Shown: positions 6,273 through 14,129 of the stretch, piece after piece
How the letters are laid out: the number at the start of each line of letters is the position of its first letter
How positions within the stretch are numbered: the first letter of the stretch is position 1
NCBI GenBank assembly: GCA_937885165.1
Contig: CAKZZJ010000023.1
Span: 1-20,991, forward strand
DNA length: 20,991 nucleotides
Source of the DNA: an uncultured Caryophanales bacterium
GTDB taxonomy: Bacteria; Bacillota_I; Bacilli_A; Acholeplasmatales; Anaeroplasmataceae
Reading direction: 5' to 3'
Position numbers and translations under genes: made by a program
The notes under the pieces: model-generated
The model's input: the letters and a program-made list of their open reading frames with translations, nothing else
What the model was told of the DNA's origin: nothing
Database searches by the model: none

Positions 6273-6284
6273 GAGGTATCTAAA

Positions 6285-7106
6285 ATGATTAATGTAAAGA
6301 ATTTAACATTTTCATATGATAGTAAGACAAAAGCGTTAAATAACGTTTCTTTTTCTGTTAAGGATGGCTCATTTCTTTCTATAATTGGTCATAATGGTAG
6401 TGGTAAATCAACACTTGCTAAATTATTAGTTGGATTATTATCTGATTCTAACAATGCAAAAAAGAGTGGAGAAATATATTACGATGATTTATTATTAGAT
6501 GATAAAAACATCAATGAGATTAGAAAAAAAGTTGGTATCGTATTTCAGAATCCTGATAATCAGTTTGTAGGAGTAAATGTTAAATATGATATGGCATTTG
6601 GGTTAGAAAATCATAATATTCCTAGAGAAGAAATGATAGAATTAATTGATGAATATTCCAAAAAAGTTTTAATGTATGAATATCTTGATAAAGAACCACA
6701 AGCCTTATCTGGTGGACAAAAACAAAGAGTAGCGATTGCGGGGATACTTGCGTTAGATGTTGATGTAATCATTTTAGATGAGGCGACAAGTATGCTTGAT
6801 CCCGAAGGAACAAGAGATATCGTAAAGCTGATTTATGAATTAAATAAGAAACACAATAAAACTGTAATAAGTATTACTCACGACCTTGATTTTGCAAGAC
6901 TATCTGATGATGTAATAGTCTTAAAAAATGGTGAAATAATAAAAGAAGGAACACCAGAAGAAGTATTTAATGATATTGATACATTATCAAAATCCAACCT
7001 TGATATGCCAATATCACTAAAAACATATTATATGGCAAAAAAATCAAATCTTAGTACTAACACCGAATTAATGGAGGCATTATGGGAATATCATTTAACG
7101 AAGTAA
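6285..7106 (+). CDS. ecfA1: ECF transporter ATPase subunit A (CbiO-like)
   Basis: This is one of the two ABC ATPases of an energy-coupling factor transporter, which powers uptake of vitamins or metal ions through exchangeable S components. In the 273 residues: Walker A GHNGSGKST (35-43), Q-loop VFQNPDNQFVG (Q88), signature LSGGQ (141-145), Walker B VIILDE (161-166), D-loop SMLDPEG and H-loop histidine H199. The VFQNPDNQFVG form is typical of EcfA1. The start ATG at 6285 has a GAGG site (6273-6276), and MINVKNLTFSYD is the standard N-terminus. The last 25 bases overlap ecfA2. No S component lies in the window, which suggests a group II (shared) ECF module with substrate-binding partners encoded elsewhere. 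Confidence 0.96.
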   Translation: MINVKNLTFSYDSKTKALNNVSFSVKDGSFLSIIGHNGSGKSTLAKLLVGLLSDSNNAKKSGEIYYDDLLLDDKNINEIRKKVGIVFQNPDNQFVGVNVKYDMAFGLENHNIPREEMIELIDEYSKKVLMYEYLDKEPQALSGGQKQRVAIAGILALDVDVIILDEATSMLDPEGTRDIVKLIYELNKKHNKTVISITHDLDFARLSDDVIVLKNGEIIKEGTPEEVFNDIDTLSKSNLDMPISLKTYYMAKKSNLSTNTELMEALWEYHLTK

Positions 7107-7942
7107 GCCATAATTACTTTGGTGTTAGAAAAAAAGATGTAACCAAAGCTTTGGATAATATCAATCTTGATATAAGCGACAAAGATGAATTTGTTGCCTT
7201 AGTAGGAAAGACTGGTTCTGGTAAAACTACGCTTTTATCCCATATGAATGGTCTTTTACTTCCGACAAGCGGCAATATAAAAATATTTGATTATGTTATC
7301 ACACCAAAGAAAAACAAAAACCCAAAAATGAATAAAATAAGAAAGAGAGTGGGATACGTATTTCAGTTTCCTGAATATCAGTTATTTGCTGAAACTGTTA
7401 TGAAAGATATTATTTTCGCACCTCTTAATTTTGGAATAAAAAAAGAAGATGCCGAAAAAAGAGCACATGAGGTTGCCAAAAAACTTAAGATAGAAAAATT
7501 ATTAAATAAATCTCCATTTGATCTATCAGGCGGTCAGATGAGAAAAGTAGCAGTTGCTGGAATTTTGGCATATGACCCAGATATATTACTTCTTGATGAA
7601 CCGACAAGAGGACTTGACCCTGTTGGGGCAGAAGAATTAATGAAATTATTTAATGATATTCATAAAGAATTTCATAAAACAATCATCATAATTACTCATG
7701 ATATGAATCTAGTTTATGAATATGCAACAAGAGTTGTTGTCTTAAATAATACAAAGATGGTATATGATGGAGACAAAATTGAATTATTTAAATCTGATAT
7801 TTATAAAAATTATAGTCTAAATAAACCTGAACTTTTAAAAATAGTTGATTATTTAAATGATAAATTTAATTATAATCTAGATTATAAAGTATTTAATATA
7901 GAAGATTTATTAGGAAAGCTAGAGGAGGTAAATCATGAATAA
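7082..7942 (+). CDS. ecfA2: ECF transporter ATPase subunit A' (CbiO-like)
   Basis: The second ABC ATPase of the ECF module, pairing with EcfA1 and coupling ATP hydrolysis to EcfT. It is 286 residues long. Motifs: Walker A GKTGSGKTT (42-50), Q-loop VFQFPEYQLF (Q95), signature LSGGQ (148-152), Walker B ILLLDE (168-173) and switch histidine H206 in ITHDMN. VFQFPEYQLFAETV is the EcfA2-type sequence, different from the EcfA1 version. The ATG at 7082 is preceded by GGAGG (7072-7076) and lies inside the end of ecfA1, so the two subunits are likely translated in coupled amounts. A C-terminal extension after the ABC core (about 235-286) is usual for EcfA proteins, where it helps dimerisation. Confidence 0.96.
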   Translation: MGISFNEVSHNYFGVRKKDVTKALDNINLDISDKDEFVALVGKTGSGKTTLLSHMNGLLLPTSGNIKIFDYVITPKKNKNPKMNKIRKRVGYVFQFPEYQLFAETVMKDIIFAPLNFGIKKEDAEKRAHEVAKKLKIEKLLNKSPFDLSGGQMRKVAVAGILAYDPDILLLDEPTRGLDPVGAEELMKLFNDIHKEFHKTIIIITHDMNLVYEYATRVVVLNNTKMVYDGDKIELFKSDIYKNYSLNKPELLKIVDYLNDKFNYNLDYKVFNIEDLLGKLEEVNHE

Positions 7943-8930
7943 CATCTCCTTTGGTCAATATGTTCCTGGTAATTCTTGGATTTATAAAATGGATCCTAGA
8001 AGCAAAATGGTTTTTACAATTTTACTCATTGTTTTAATATTTTTAATTCCAGATTTTTATGCAATGCTTGTTGCCTTAGGCGTAATTGTTTTGTTGCTTA
8101 TATCTACGAGAATTCCCATCTTAAAAGTACTTAAAGGAATTAAAGGAATAATCTTCCTTCTAGCAATTACGGCAATCATTCAACTTATATATACAAAAAG
8201 CGAGACAGAAGCGCCACTATATACATTTCCTATGTCTATAGGTTTATTTCAAATTCTTATAATCGCTGGATTAATATTGATTTATTCTCTTACTAAGAAA
8301 TATATTCATTTTAAAACAATATATTTGCTTGTTGTTTTGTTTTTAGCGTTTTTGGTATTATGGAATAATCCTTTTGAATTATTTAATTGGAATTTTAAAT
8401 TAAGTTTTGCTAACTGGAATTTTGATATTTTTCAGGTGGGGCTTAATAGAGTAGGATTCATAATGATAAGGATCATTTTAATGATATTTATTACATCATT
8501 ATTGACATTATCCACTATGACTACTGATATCAATAATGCTTTAGAGTGGTTATTATCTCCACTTAAAATATTTAAAATACCTGTAGGAATATTTTCTACA
8601 TTAATATCCCTTACATTAAGATTTATACCGACACTTCTAACTGAGGCGAGAAAAATAATGAATGCCCAAGCAAGTAGAGGTGTGGATTTTGAATCAGTCA
8701 ATATATTTAAAAAAATTGGACAGATTACATCGCTTCTAATACCAATGCTTGTAATATCATTCAAAAGAGCAGAAGATTTATCTTTGGCGATGGAAGCAAG
8801 AGGATATATTGTAGGCGGAGAAAGAACAAGAATTGATGTTTTGAAATTTGGGTATTATGATTTAATTTCACTTATAGTAATTATGGCGATGTTTACTGCA
8901 GTAATATTAAGAATGGCGGGGGTATACTGA
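7935..8930 (+). CDS. ecfT: ECF transporter transmembrane subunit T, with an enlarged middle region
   Basis: EcfT is the membrane scaffold that links the EcfA ATPases to the vitamin-binding S subunits. The N-terminus (GQYVPGNSWIYKMDPRSKM) and the two coupling-helix motifs ASRG (246-249) and EARG (287-290), which contact the ATPases, are clear. Membrane segments are seen at about 24-58, 70-87, 103-119, 127-143, 172-195, 263-276 and 308-326. At 331 residues it is longer than the usual 260-270. The surplus lies roughly between residues 95 and 167, before the conserved segment NRVGFIMIRI, and adds one or two helices plus a Trp/Phe/Asn-rich loop (NWNFKLSFANWNF). The ribosome site GAGGAGG (7922-7928) precedes ATG 7935, within the end of ecfA2. 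The TGA overlaps truA by one base. Confidence 0.93.
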   Translation: MNNISFGQYVPGNSWIYKMDPRSKMVFTILLIVLIFLIPDFYAMLVALGVIVLLLISTRIPILKVLKGIKGIIFLLAITAIIQLIYTKSETEAPLYTFPMSIGLFQILIIAGLILIYSLTKKYIHFKTIYLLVVLFLAFLVLWNNPFELFNWNFKLSFANWNFDIFQVGLNRVGFIMIRIILMIFITSLLTLSTMTTDINNALEWLLSPLKIFKIPVGIFSTLISLTLRFIPTLLTEARKIMNAQASRGVDFESVNIFKKIGQITSLLIPMLVISFKRAEDLSLAMEARGYIVGGERTRIDVLKFGYYDLISLIVIMAMFTAVILRMAGVY

Positions 8931-9658
8931 TGCGTTATATGGCAACAATATCATATGATGGTTCAAATTATATGGGCTTTCAGATACAACATGATATGCC
9001 TACTATAGAACTTGAACTAGAAAAAGCCATCAAAAGAATGCTTGGTACGGATATTAAAATTACCGCATCAGGTAGGACTGATAAAGGCGTTCATGCGTTA
9101 AATCAGATTATTCATTTTGATTTGGATAAAAAAATAAATCCCGATAATTTAAAAAGAGGAATCAACACGTATTTACCAAATGATATTTATATCAAAAATG
9201 TTACAGAAGTAAGTGATGATTTTCATGCTAGATTTAGTGCTAAATCAAAAGAATATCGTTATTATATAAACATAAATGAATATGATCCTCTTACCTACAA
9301 ATATATGCCTTTTATAAGTAATTTAGATTATGAGCTTATGAATGAGGGGATGAAATTATTTGTAGGTACTCATGATTTTAAAGGTTTTGCTTCAGCATCT
9401 ATAGATAAAAGAAAAGATACAATTAAAACAATATTCAAAGCTAATATGAATATTTATGATGATAAACTAGAATTTATATTTGTTGGGACATCATTTTTAA
9501 AATATCAGGTAAGAAGAATGATGGGTTTAATTATTGAGATAGGAAGAAAAAAGGAAACTAAAGAAAAAATAAGCGAAGTATTTGAAAAAAAAGATCCTAA
9601 AATTTCTCACAAGGTTGCCCCAAGTGAGGGATTATATTTATATAATGTTTATTACTAA
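8930..9658 (+). CDS. truA: tRNA pseudouridine(38-40) synthase
   Basis: TruA converts uridines 38, 39 and 40 in the anticodon stem-loop of many tRNAs to pseudouridine. The 242-residue sequence begins with the strand RYMATISYDGSNYMGFQIQ. It carries the catalytic motif GRTDKGVHA (48-56) with the nucleophile D51, and further family signatures FHARFSAKSKEYRYYI and YQVRRMMGLIIEIG. The length is normal. The ATG at 8930 shares a base with the ecfT stop (TGATG), and a G-rich stretch (8916-8922) can act as ribosome site. The ecfA1-ecfA2-ecfT-truA order is the one found after the ribosomal protein operons in Bacilli. Here the ribosomal genes are absent and tmk follows. Confidence 0.97.
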   Translation: MRYMATISYDGSNYMGFQIQHDMPTIELELEKAIKRMLGTDIKITASGRTDKGVHALNQIIHFDLDKKINPDNLKRGINTYLPNDIYIKNVTEVSDDFHARFSAKSKEYRYYININEYDPLTYKYMPFISNLDYELMNEGMKLFVGTHDFKGFASASIDKRKDTIKTIFKANMNIYDDKLEFIFVGTSFLKYQVRRMMGLIIEIGRKKETKEKISEVFEKKDPKISHKVAPSEGLYLYNVYY

Positions 9659-9677
9659 TTTAAGGAAGTGATTACAT

Positions 9678-10310
9678 TTGAAAAATTTTATTACATTTGA
9701 AGGTGGAGAATGTACTGGCAAGACTAGTATTATCAAATATATAGAAAAAGAATTTGAAAAAAGAGGAATAGGCTATATTACTACAAGAGAGCCAGGTGGC
9801 ATTAGAATAGCTGAAGAAATAAGAAATATAATTTTAGATGTAAATAATAAAGAGATGACACCCGAATGTGAAGCATTGCTTTATGCAGCAAGCCGTATGC
9901 AGCATTTAAAACAAAAAGTAATTCCTGAAATAAAGGCTGGAAACATCGTACTTTGTGACCGCTTTTTAGATTCATCACTTGCATATCAGGGTTACGCTAG
10001 AGGTCTAGGATTTGATGCGATACTTAAGGCAAATGCTTTCGCGCTTGATTATCTGCCGTCATTAACTATACTTATTGATTTAAAGCCTGAAATTGCTTTA
10101 AAAAGACTTGAAAATAAAGATAGAGAATCTAAAAAGGACCGTCTTGATTCTGAAGGAATCGAATTTCATACAGCCGTATATGAGGGTTATCATAAGGTCT
10201 ATGATATGTATCCTGAAAGAATTAAAATTATCGATGGTAATAAACCGCTAGAAGTTTTAGAGTGGGAATGTCTAGATATAATATTAAAACATATCGATGG
10301 TGATGAATAA
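9678..10310 (+). CDS. tmk: Thymidylate kinase
   Basis: Tmk phosphorylates dTMP to dTDP with ATP, an essential step for dTTP supply. In the 210 residues: P-loop GGECTGKTS (9-17; the common form is GGEGxGKTT, so Cys and Thr sit in the variable positions), TREPGG (36-41), the DRF loop CDRFLDSSLAYQG (93-105) and a LID with arginines (DRESKKDRLDSE). The start is TTG at 9678: the frame is closed by TGA at 9669-9671, no ATG or GTG lies before FITFEGG, and AAGGAAGTG (9662-9670) is well placed. The stop TAA is followed at once, in the same frame, by the TTG of holB. Confidence 0.96.
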   Translation: MKNFITFEGGECTGKTSIIKYIEKEFEKRGIGYITTREPGGIRIAEEIRNIILDVNNKEMTPECEALLYAASRMQHLKQKVIPEIKAGNIVLCDRFLDSSLAYQGYARGLGFDAILKANAFALDYLPSLTILIDLKPEIALKRLENKDRESKKDRLDSEGIEFHTAVYEGYHKVYDMYPERIKIIDGNKPLEVLEWECLDIILKHIDGDE

Positions 10311-11303
10311 TTGAACGTTAAAAGAATTAAAGAAATCCAACCACAAATTTATAATATGCTTAAAAGAGCGAAAGATAACAATCATTTATCCCATGCTTAT
10401 TTGTTTTATGGTCCTAAAGGAACAGGAAAAAAAGAAATGGCTTATATGCTTAGCCTGATGCTTTATTGTAAAAATGATGTTTGCTTTACTTGTGATGATT
10501 GTAAAAACATTTTAAATGGTAATAATTTAAATGTTATTTATATCGGTAAAGACGAAAAGAAAACAGTCATTTCAAAAGAACAGATAGAATCATTACAGGA
10601 AGAATTTTCTAAAACTTCGCTTTTAAATGGGCCAAGAATATATATTGTTGATGGTATAGATTTAGCATCTCAGGCAGCTCAAAATAGTTTGCTGAAATTT
10701 ATAGAAGAACCTGAAAATGCTGAAGAAAGCATAGGTATATTTATCGCAGATGAATTATCTAATGTTTTATCAACAATTCAGTCAAGATGCGAACTTGTTT
10801 ATTTTAAAGAGATTTCTAAAGATATACTTATAAGAAATCTTAAGGATGAAGGAATAGATGATTTAAATTCTAGTATGCTCGCATCAATCACAAATAATAT
10901 TGATGAAGCTATGAGTATATATGGTACTGAAAAATATGAAAATGCTAAGAATATGTTTTTAGAATTAATAAATTGTAAAACAAAATATGATGGCGTAAAT
11001 TTCAGCGCAAAATATTCAAATTACAATACCACGACCGGAGCGAAGGACTTATCAAATGATATAGCAATAATAACTCTGGTTTGTAATTTTATTATTACTT
11101 TTTTAGATGATTTGCTGTTTCATTTAAAGGACAATGATAGTTTGATTTTATACCCTTTATATGATAAAATCAAAGCGTATAAGCAAACTAAGAAAAATGT
11201 AGAATATAGATTATCGAGGATTTTAAATTCGTTTGATAAATTGAGATATAATGTTGCCCCAAAAAATGTGTTTTTTGAGGTAATGATATACTTCTTAGAA
11301 TAG
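10311..11303 (+). CDS. holB: DNA polymerase III delta' subunit
   Basis: Delta' is the stator of the clamp loader that places the beta sliding clamp on primed DNA. The 330 residues show HAYLFYGPKGTGKK (P-loop-like, 28-41), a four-cysteine zinc module C53-x4-C58-x2-C61-x2-C64, VDGIDLASQAAQNSLLKFIEEP and the arginine-finger motif SRC (158-160), followed by a helical collar domain. The start is TTG at 10311, the codon directly after the tmk stop in the same frame; the first in-frame ATG is 15 codons further on and would cut conserved sequence close to the P-loop. A weak site GGTGAT precedes it, so translation may depend on ribosomes ending tmk. The tmk-holB-ricT order is conserved from Bacillus, though the small genes yaaQ and yaaR are missing. 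Confidence 0.93.
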   Translation: MNVKRIKEIQPQIYNMLKRAKDNNHLSHAYLFYGPKGTGKKEMAYMLSLMLYCKNDVCFTCDDCKNILNGNNLNVIYIGKDEKKTVISKEQIESLQEEFSKTSLLNGPRIYIVDGIDLASQAAQNSLLKFIEEPENAEESIGIFIADELSNVLSTIQSRCELVYFKEISKDILIRNLKDEGIDDLNSSMLASITNNIDEAMSIYGTEKYENAKNMFLELINCKTKYDGVNFSAKYSNYNTTTGAKDLSNDIAIITLVCNFIITFLDDLLFHLKDNDSLILYPLYDKIKAYKQTKKNVEYRLSRILNSFDKLRYNVAPKNVFFEVMIYFLE

Positions 11304-11311
11304 GAGTTTTT

Positions 11312-12163
11312 ATGCAAGCAGTAAGAGTGCAGTTTAAGCCTGTTGGAAAAAGATATTTTTTTGGGATTCATAACTTTGATGTAAAAAGCGGCGATAAGGT
11401 TGTCGTTTCAACAATCAGGGGCATAGAATTAGGCTATGTTGTTGGTGATGTATTTGAGCTTGATTCAGCATCACTTACAAGTGAATTAAAAGAAATAATC
11501 AGAATGGCAACTGATGAAGACATAAAAAATTATAATGACAATAAAAAACAAGAAGAGGATGTTGTTAAAATAACTAAGGATTTAGTTAAAAAGAACAACC
11601 TTGAAATGAAAGTATTAGAAGCAGAATATACTCTTGACAAAGCTAAGCTTTTAATCTATTTTGAATCAGAAAATAGAGTAGATTTCAGAGAACTTGTCAA
11701 GGATTTAGCTGAGGCTTTTCACACAAGAATAGAATTAAGGCAGGTAGGATCAAGAGATGGCGCGAAAGTATTTGGCGGTGTTGGTCCATGTGGATTAGTT
11801 GTTTGCTGCAAAACATTCTTGTCATCATTTGATAATGTAACAATAAAGATGGCAAAGAACCAAAGTTTATCTTTAAACCCTGTTAAAATAAGCGGTAACT
11901 GCGGTAAATTATTATGCTGTATCAATTACGAAAATGAGCTTTATAAGGAATTAAGGAAAAACGCTCCTGATATCAATGATATAGTTGAAACTGAAAAAGG
12001 CAAAGCTAAAGTATTATCTTGTGATGTTGTAAATAACAATGTTAAAGTAAAATATATTGAAGATGATAATTCATTTGGTTATTTAAAACTAAATGAAATA
12101 AAATTTACCCCATCTAAGGATAAGAAAATTATGGATGATACAGAAGATGACATTGATTTCTAA
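11312..12163 (+). CDS. ricT: PSP1-domain protein RicT (YaaT)
   Basis: RicT is part of the Ric (Y-) complex with RicA and RicF, which in Bacillus carries Fe-S clusters and helps RNase Y mature polycistronic mRNAs; it also affects phosphorelay, competence and biofilm. The 283 residues contain the PSP1 domain: FKPVGKRYFFG, RGIELGYVVGD (36-46), SRDGAKVFGGVGPCGLVVCCKTF (from 147) and GNCGKLLCCINYE (195-207). Cysteines 160, 165, 166, 197, 202 and 203 match the conserved set thought to bind Fe-S. The C-terminal 35 residues are acidic/lysine-rich. AGGAG (11302-11306) is a good site for ATG 11312. RicA and RicF are not encoded in the window, so whether a full complex exists cannot be judged. Confidence 0.94.
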   Translation: MQAVRVQFKPVGKRYFFGIHNFDVKSGDKVVVSTIRGIELGYVVGDVFELDSASLTSELKEIIRMATDEDIKNYNDNKKQEEDVVKITKDLVKKNNLEMKVLEAEYTLDKAKLLIYFESENRVDFRELVKDLAEAFHTRIELRQVGSRDGAKVFGGVGPCGLVVCCKTFLSSFDNVTIKMAKNQSLSLNPVKISGNCGKLLCCINYENELYKELRKNAPDINDIVETEKGKAKVLSCDVVNNNVKVKYIEDDNSFGYLKLNEIKFTPSKDKKIMDDTEDDIDF

Positions 12164-12878
12164 TGAATTATTAGGTAAAGAAAAAATCAAAATATTTCAG
12201 GATAGCGATCTTTTTAATTTTTCTATAGATTCAATATTACTTGCCCATTTTGTCACAATTAATTATAAAGATAAAATGATTTGTGATCTATGTAGCGGTA
12301 ATGCCCCGATACCTCTTTATCTAACTTTAAGAACCAAAGCCAAAATTATCGGTGTTGAGGTTTTAAAAGAATCTTATGAGTTGGCTAATATGTCTATCAA
12401 ATATAATCATTTTGAAGATCAAATTATTATGTATAATGATAATCTAATTGATATTCATAAAAAGATAGGTTCAGATAAATTTGATGTTGTAACTATCAAC
12501 CCGCCGTATTTTAAAATTGGTGAAAATAACATAAATCCCAATGATTTTAAAGCGGTTGCTAGACACGAAATATATGCTAAATTAGATGATATAATAAAAG
12601 AGGCATCCATCCTTTTAAAACAAAAAGGAAGGCTTGCAATGGTATATCACCCAAATAGACTAATTGAATTAATCGATACTTTAAGGAAATATAAGATTGA
12701 ACCAAAAAGAATTCAGTTTATTTATCCTAAAAAAGATAGGGCATGCAACCATGTGCTTATTGAAGGAGTAAAAGAAGGAAACCATCAAATGAAAATCCTT
12801 CCACCTATTTATGTTTATAAAAGTAATAATAAATGGACTAAACAAATATTAAAAATATATAATTTTGAGGAGGAATAG
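12135..12878 (+). CDS. trmN6: tRNA1(Val) (adenine37-N6)-methyltransferase family protein (YabB-like)
   Basis: A class I SAM-dependent methyltransferase of the TrmN6/YabB group, which in E. coli makes m6A37 in tRNA-Val. Visible are the entry motif KIFQDSDLFNFSIDSILLAHF (from residue 19), the SAM loop CDLCSGNAPIPLYL (50-63), VEVLKESYELA (74-84), the base-flipping NPPY (122-125) and CNHVLIEG near the end. Length is normal for the family. Two starts are possible: ATG 12135 (29-nt overlap with ricT) and ATG 12147, which fits homologue N-termini better (MTLISNELLG). Neither has a strong ribosome site, so translation is probably coupled to ricT. The ricT-yabB-rsmI order is conserved in Bacilli, but yabA and the GIY-YIG gene yazA are absent here. 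The exact tRNA target is inferred. Confidence 0.87.
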   Translation: MIQKMTLISNELLGKEKIKIFQDSDLFNFSIDSILLAHFVTINYKDKMICDLCSGNAPIPLYLTLRTKAKIIGVEVLKESYELANMSIKYNHFEDQIIMYNDNLIDIHKKIGSDKFDVVTINPPYFKIGENNINPNDFKAVARHEIYAKLDDIIKEASILLKQKGRLAMVYHPNRLIELIDTLRKYKIEPKRIQFIYPKKDRACNHVLIEGVKEGNHQMKILPPIYVYKSNNKWTKQILKIYNFEEE

Positions 12879-12881
12879 AAT

Positions 12882-13289
12882 ATGTTTTTAAGTTTATTAA
12901 ATAAAAAAGAAATGTTGAAATTTCTTGATTTAGCTATCTATATGGTTGATATAGATGGTGAACCTACTGATGTAGAAAAAAGATTACTTGGCAAAATGAT
13001 GGCTGAGCTAGATGTTATAAAAGATGAATATTCATTTAGATTAACAGACAGCGTAGAAGAAACAATCAAATTCTTTGCATCATGTAATCAGGTTGTAAAA
13101 AATGTAGTTTATCTTAATTTAGTTACTATTTCTATGGAGGATGATTTATATAATAATACTGAATTTTTATTTCTAGAGAAGATTCAAAAATCATTAGATA
13201 TATCAGCCGAGAAAAGAAGAGAACTTATTTCTATAGTTTATGCTGAAAGAGATTTGAGAGAAAAGGCTCTGAGAATACTTAAAAACTAA
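12882..13289 (+). CDS. TerB-like helical protein of unknown function
   Basis: The 135-residue, all-helical protein resembles the tellurite-resistance TerB fold: a first acidic site DLAIYMVDIDGEPTDVEKRLL (16-36; D23, D25, E27, E32) and a second one around ISMEDDLYNNTEFLFLEKI (83-101). TerB-like domains of this design bind divalent metal or serve as scaffold at the membrane; the real role is unknown. No other ter gene is near, so tellurite resistance is unlikely. It has a strong Shine-Dalgarno GAGGAGG (12867-12873) for ATG 12882, the best in this part of the run, which suggests good expression. Its TAA overlaps the rsmI ATG by one base. Its place is that of yazA in the Bacillus order. The TerB assignment rests on a general pattern, not a strict motif. 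Confidence 0.68.
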   Translation: MFLSLLNKKEMLKFLDLAIYMVDIDGEPTDVEKRLLGKMMAELDVIKDEYSFRLTDSVEETIKFFASCNQVVKNVVYLNLVTISMEDDLYNNTEFLFLEKIQKSLDISAEKRRELISIVYAERDLREKALRILKN

Positions 13290-14128
13290 TGAGAATCAGA
13301 AGTTTTGATGTAGAATCTGGTATAATCTATTTAGTAGGAACACCGATAGGTAATTTAGAAGACATAACTATAAGAGCTATCAATATATTAAAAAGTGTTG
13401 ATAAAATATATGCTGAAGATACAAGAAATTCAGGTATTTTATTAAATCATTATGATATTAAAACTAAACTTGAATCTTATCATGATTTTAGTAACGATAT
13501 CAAGGTTACAAAGATAGTTGATGAGATAAAAGAAGGACTTAAGATAGCCCTTATTTCTGATGCTGGTTTACCTATAATATCTGATCCTGGCTACAAGATT
13601 GTAAAAAAAGCACTTGAGGAAGGACTTAGGGTATCAACTATACCCGGGCCATCAGCTGGTATAAGTGCGCTGATAAAAAGTGGTATAGCACCACTTCCTT
13701 ATCTTTTTTATGGCTTTTTGGATTCCAAAGAATCAAAAAGAAAAGAAGAATTAAATGATTTAAAATATGAAAAGGCCACTTTAATTTTTTATGAGGCACC
13801 ACATAGAATAAATAAAACTCTAAAAGATATTTCAGATGTTTTAGGCAACAGATACATATCTATTGAAAGAGAATTAACTAAAAAATTTGAAGAACATATT
13901 GAAGGATATGTAGATGATTTAGTTGATATAGATATAAAAGGAGAAATTGTAATTGTTGTAAGTGGCTATGTAAATAATGATATATCAGACATAGATCCGA
14001 TTGATGAAATAAATAAATTAATCAAAGAAGGATATAAAAGTGTTGATGCCGTAAAAGAAGTAGCTAAGATATTTAATCTCAACAAAAAAGAATTGTATAA
14101 AAAATATAATGAAAATAAGGGAAGTTAA
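13289..14128 (+). CDS. rsmI: 16S rRNA (cytidine1402-2'-O)-methyltransferase
   Basis: RsmI adds the 2'-O-methyl group to C1402 in the ribosomal P site (the partner RsmH makes it m4Cm). The 279-residue sequence has the tetrapyrrole-methylase-type fold with GTPIGNLED (17-25), AEDTR (42-46), SDAGLPIISDPG (90-101), IPGPSA (118-123), FYGFLDS and FYEAPHRI, all hallmark segments. The C-terminal 60 residues form the helical extension with DAVKEVAKIFNLNKKELY, as in Firmicute RsmI. The ATG at 13289 overlaps the previous stop (TAATG) and has no clear ribosome site, so coupled re-initiation is likely. The stop comes one base before the next start. Confidence 0.96.
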   Translation: MRIRSFDVESGIIYLVGTPIGNLEDITIRAINILKSVDKIYAEDTRNSGILLNHYDIKTKLESYHDFSNDIKVTKIVDEIKEGLKIALISDAGLPIISDPGYKIVKKALEEGLRVSTIPGPSAGISALIKSGIAPLPYLFYGFLDSKESKRKEELNDLKYEKATLIFYEAPHRINKTLKDISDVLGNRYISIERELTKKFEEHIEGYVDDLVDIDIKGEIVIVVSGYVNNDISDIDPIDEINKLIKEGYKSVDAVKEVAKIFNLNKKELYKKYNENKGS

Positions 14129-14129
14129 A

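Larger units (their letters stand above)
5879..6284 (+). other. 406-nt gene-poor stretch with remnants and control signals
   Basis: No intact gene is seen here. The left part (5879-6008) has only scattered stops and a short A/T inverted repeat (5879-5894) without a T-tract. At 6009-6092 there is a 27-codon scrap that resembles the toxin tail at 5166. An A/T hairpin with flanking A and T runs lies at 6127-6171. The right end (6225-6272) holds the ecfA1 promoter and palindrome. The stretch reads as decayed accessory DNA inserted before the ecf operon. Confidence 0.55.

Noticed and set aside
14109..14129. Upstream ATG at 14109 for the thioredoxin-like gene
   Set aside because: The purine-rich site AAGGGAAG lies after this ATG and is correctly spaced for the ATG at 14130, so the shorter protein is more likely.
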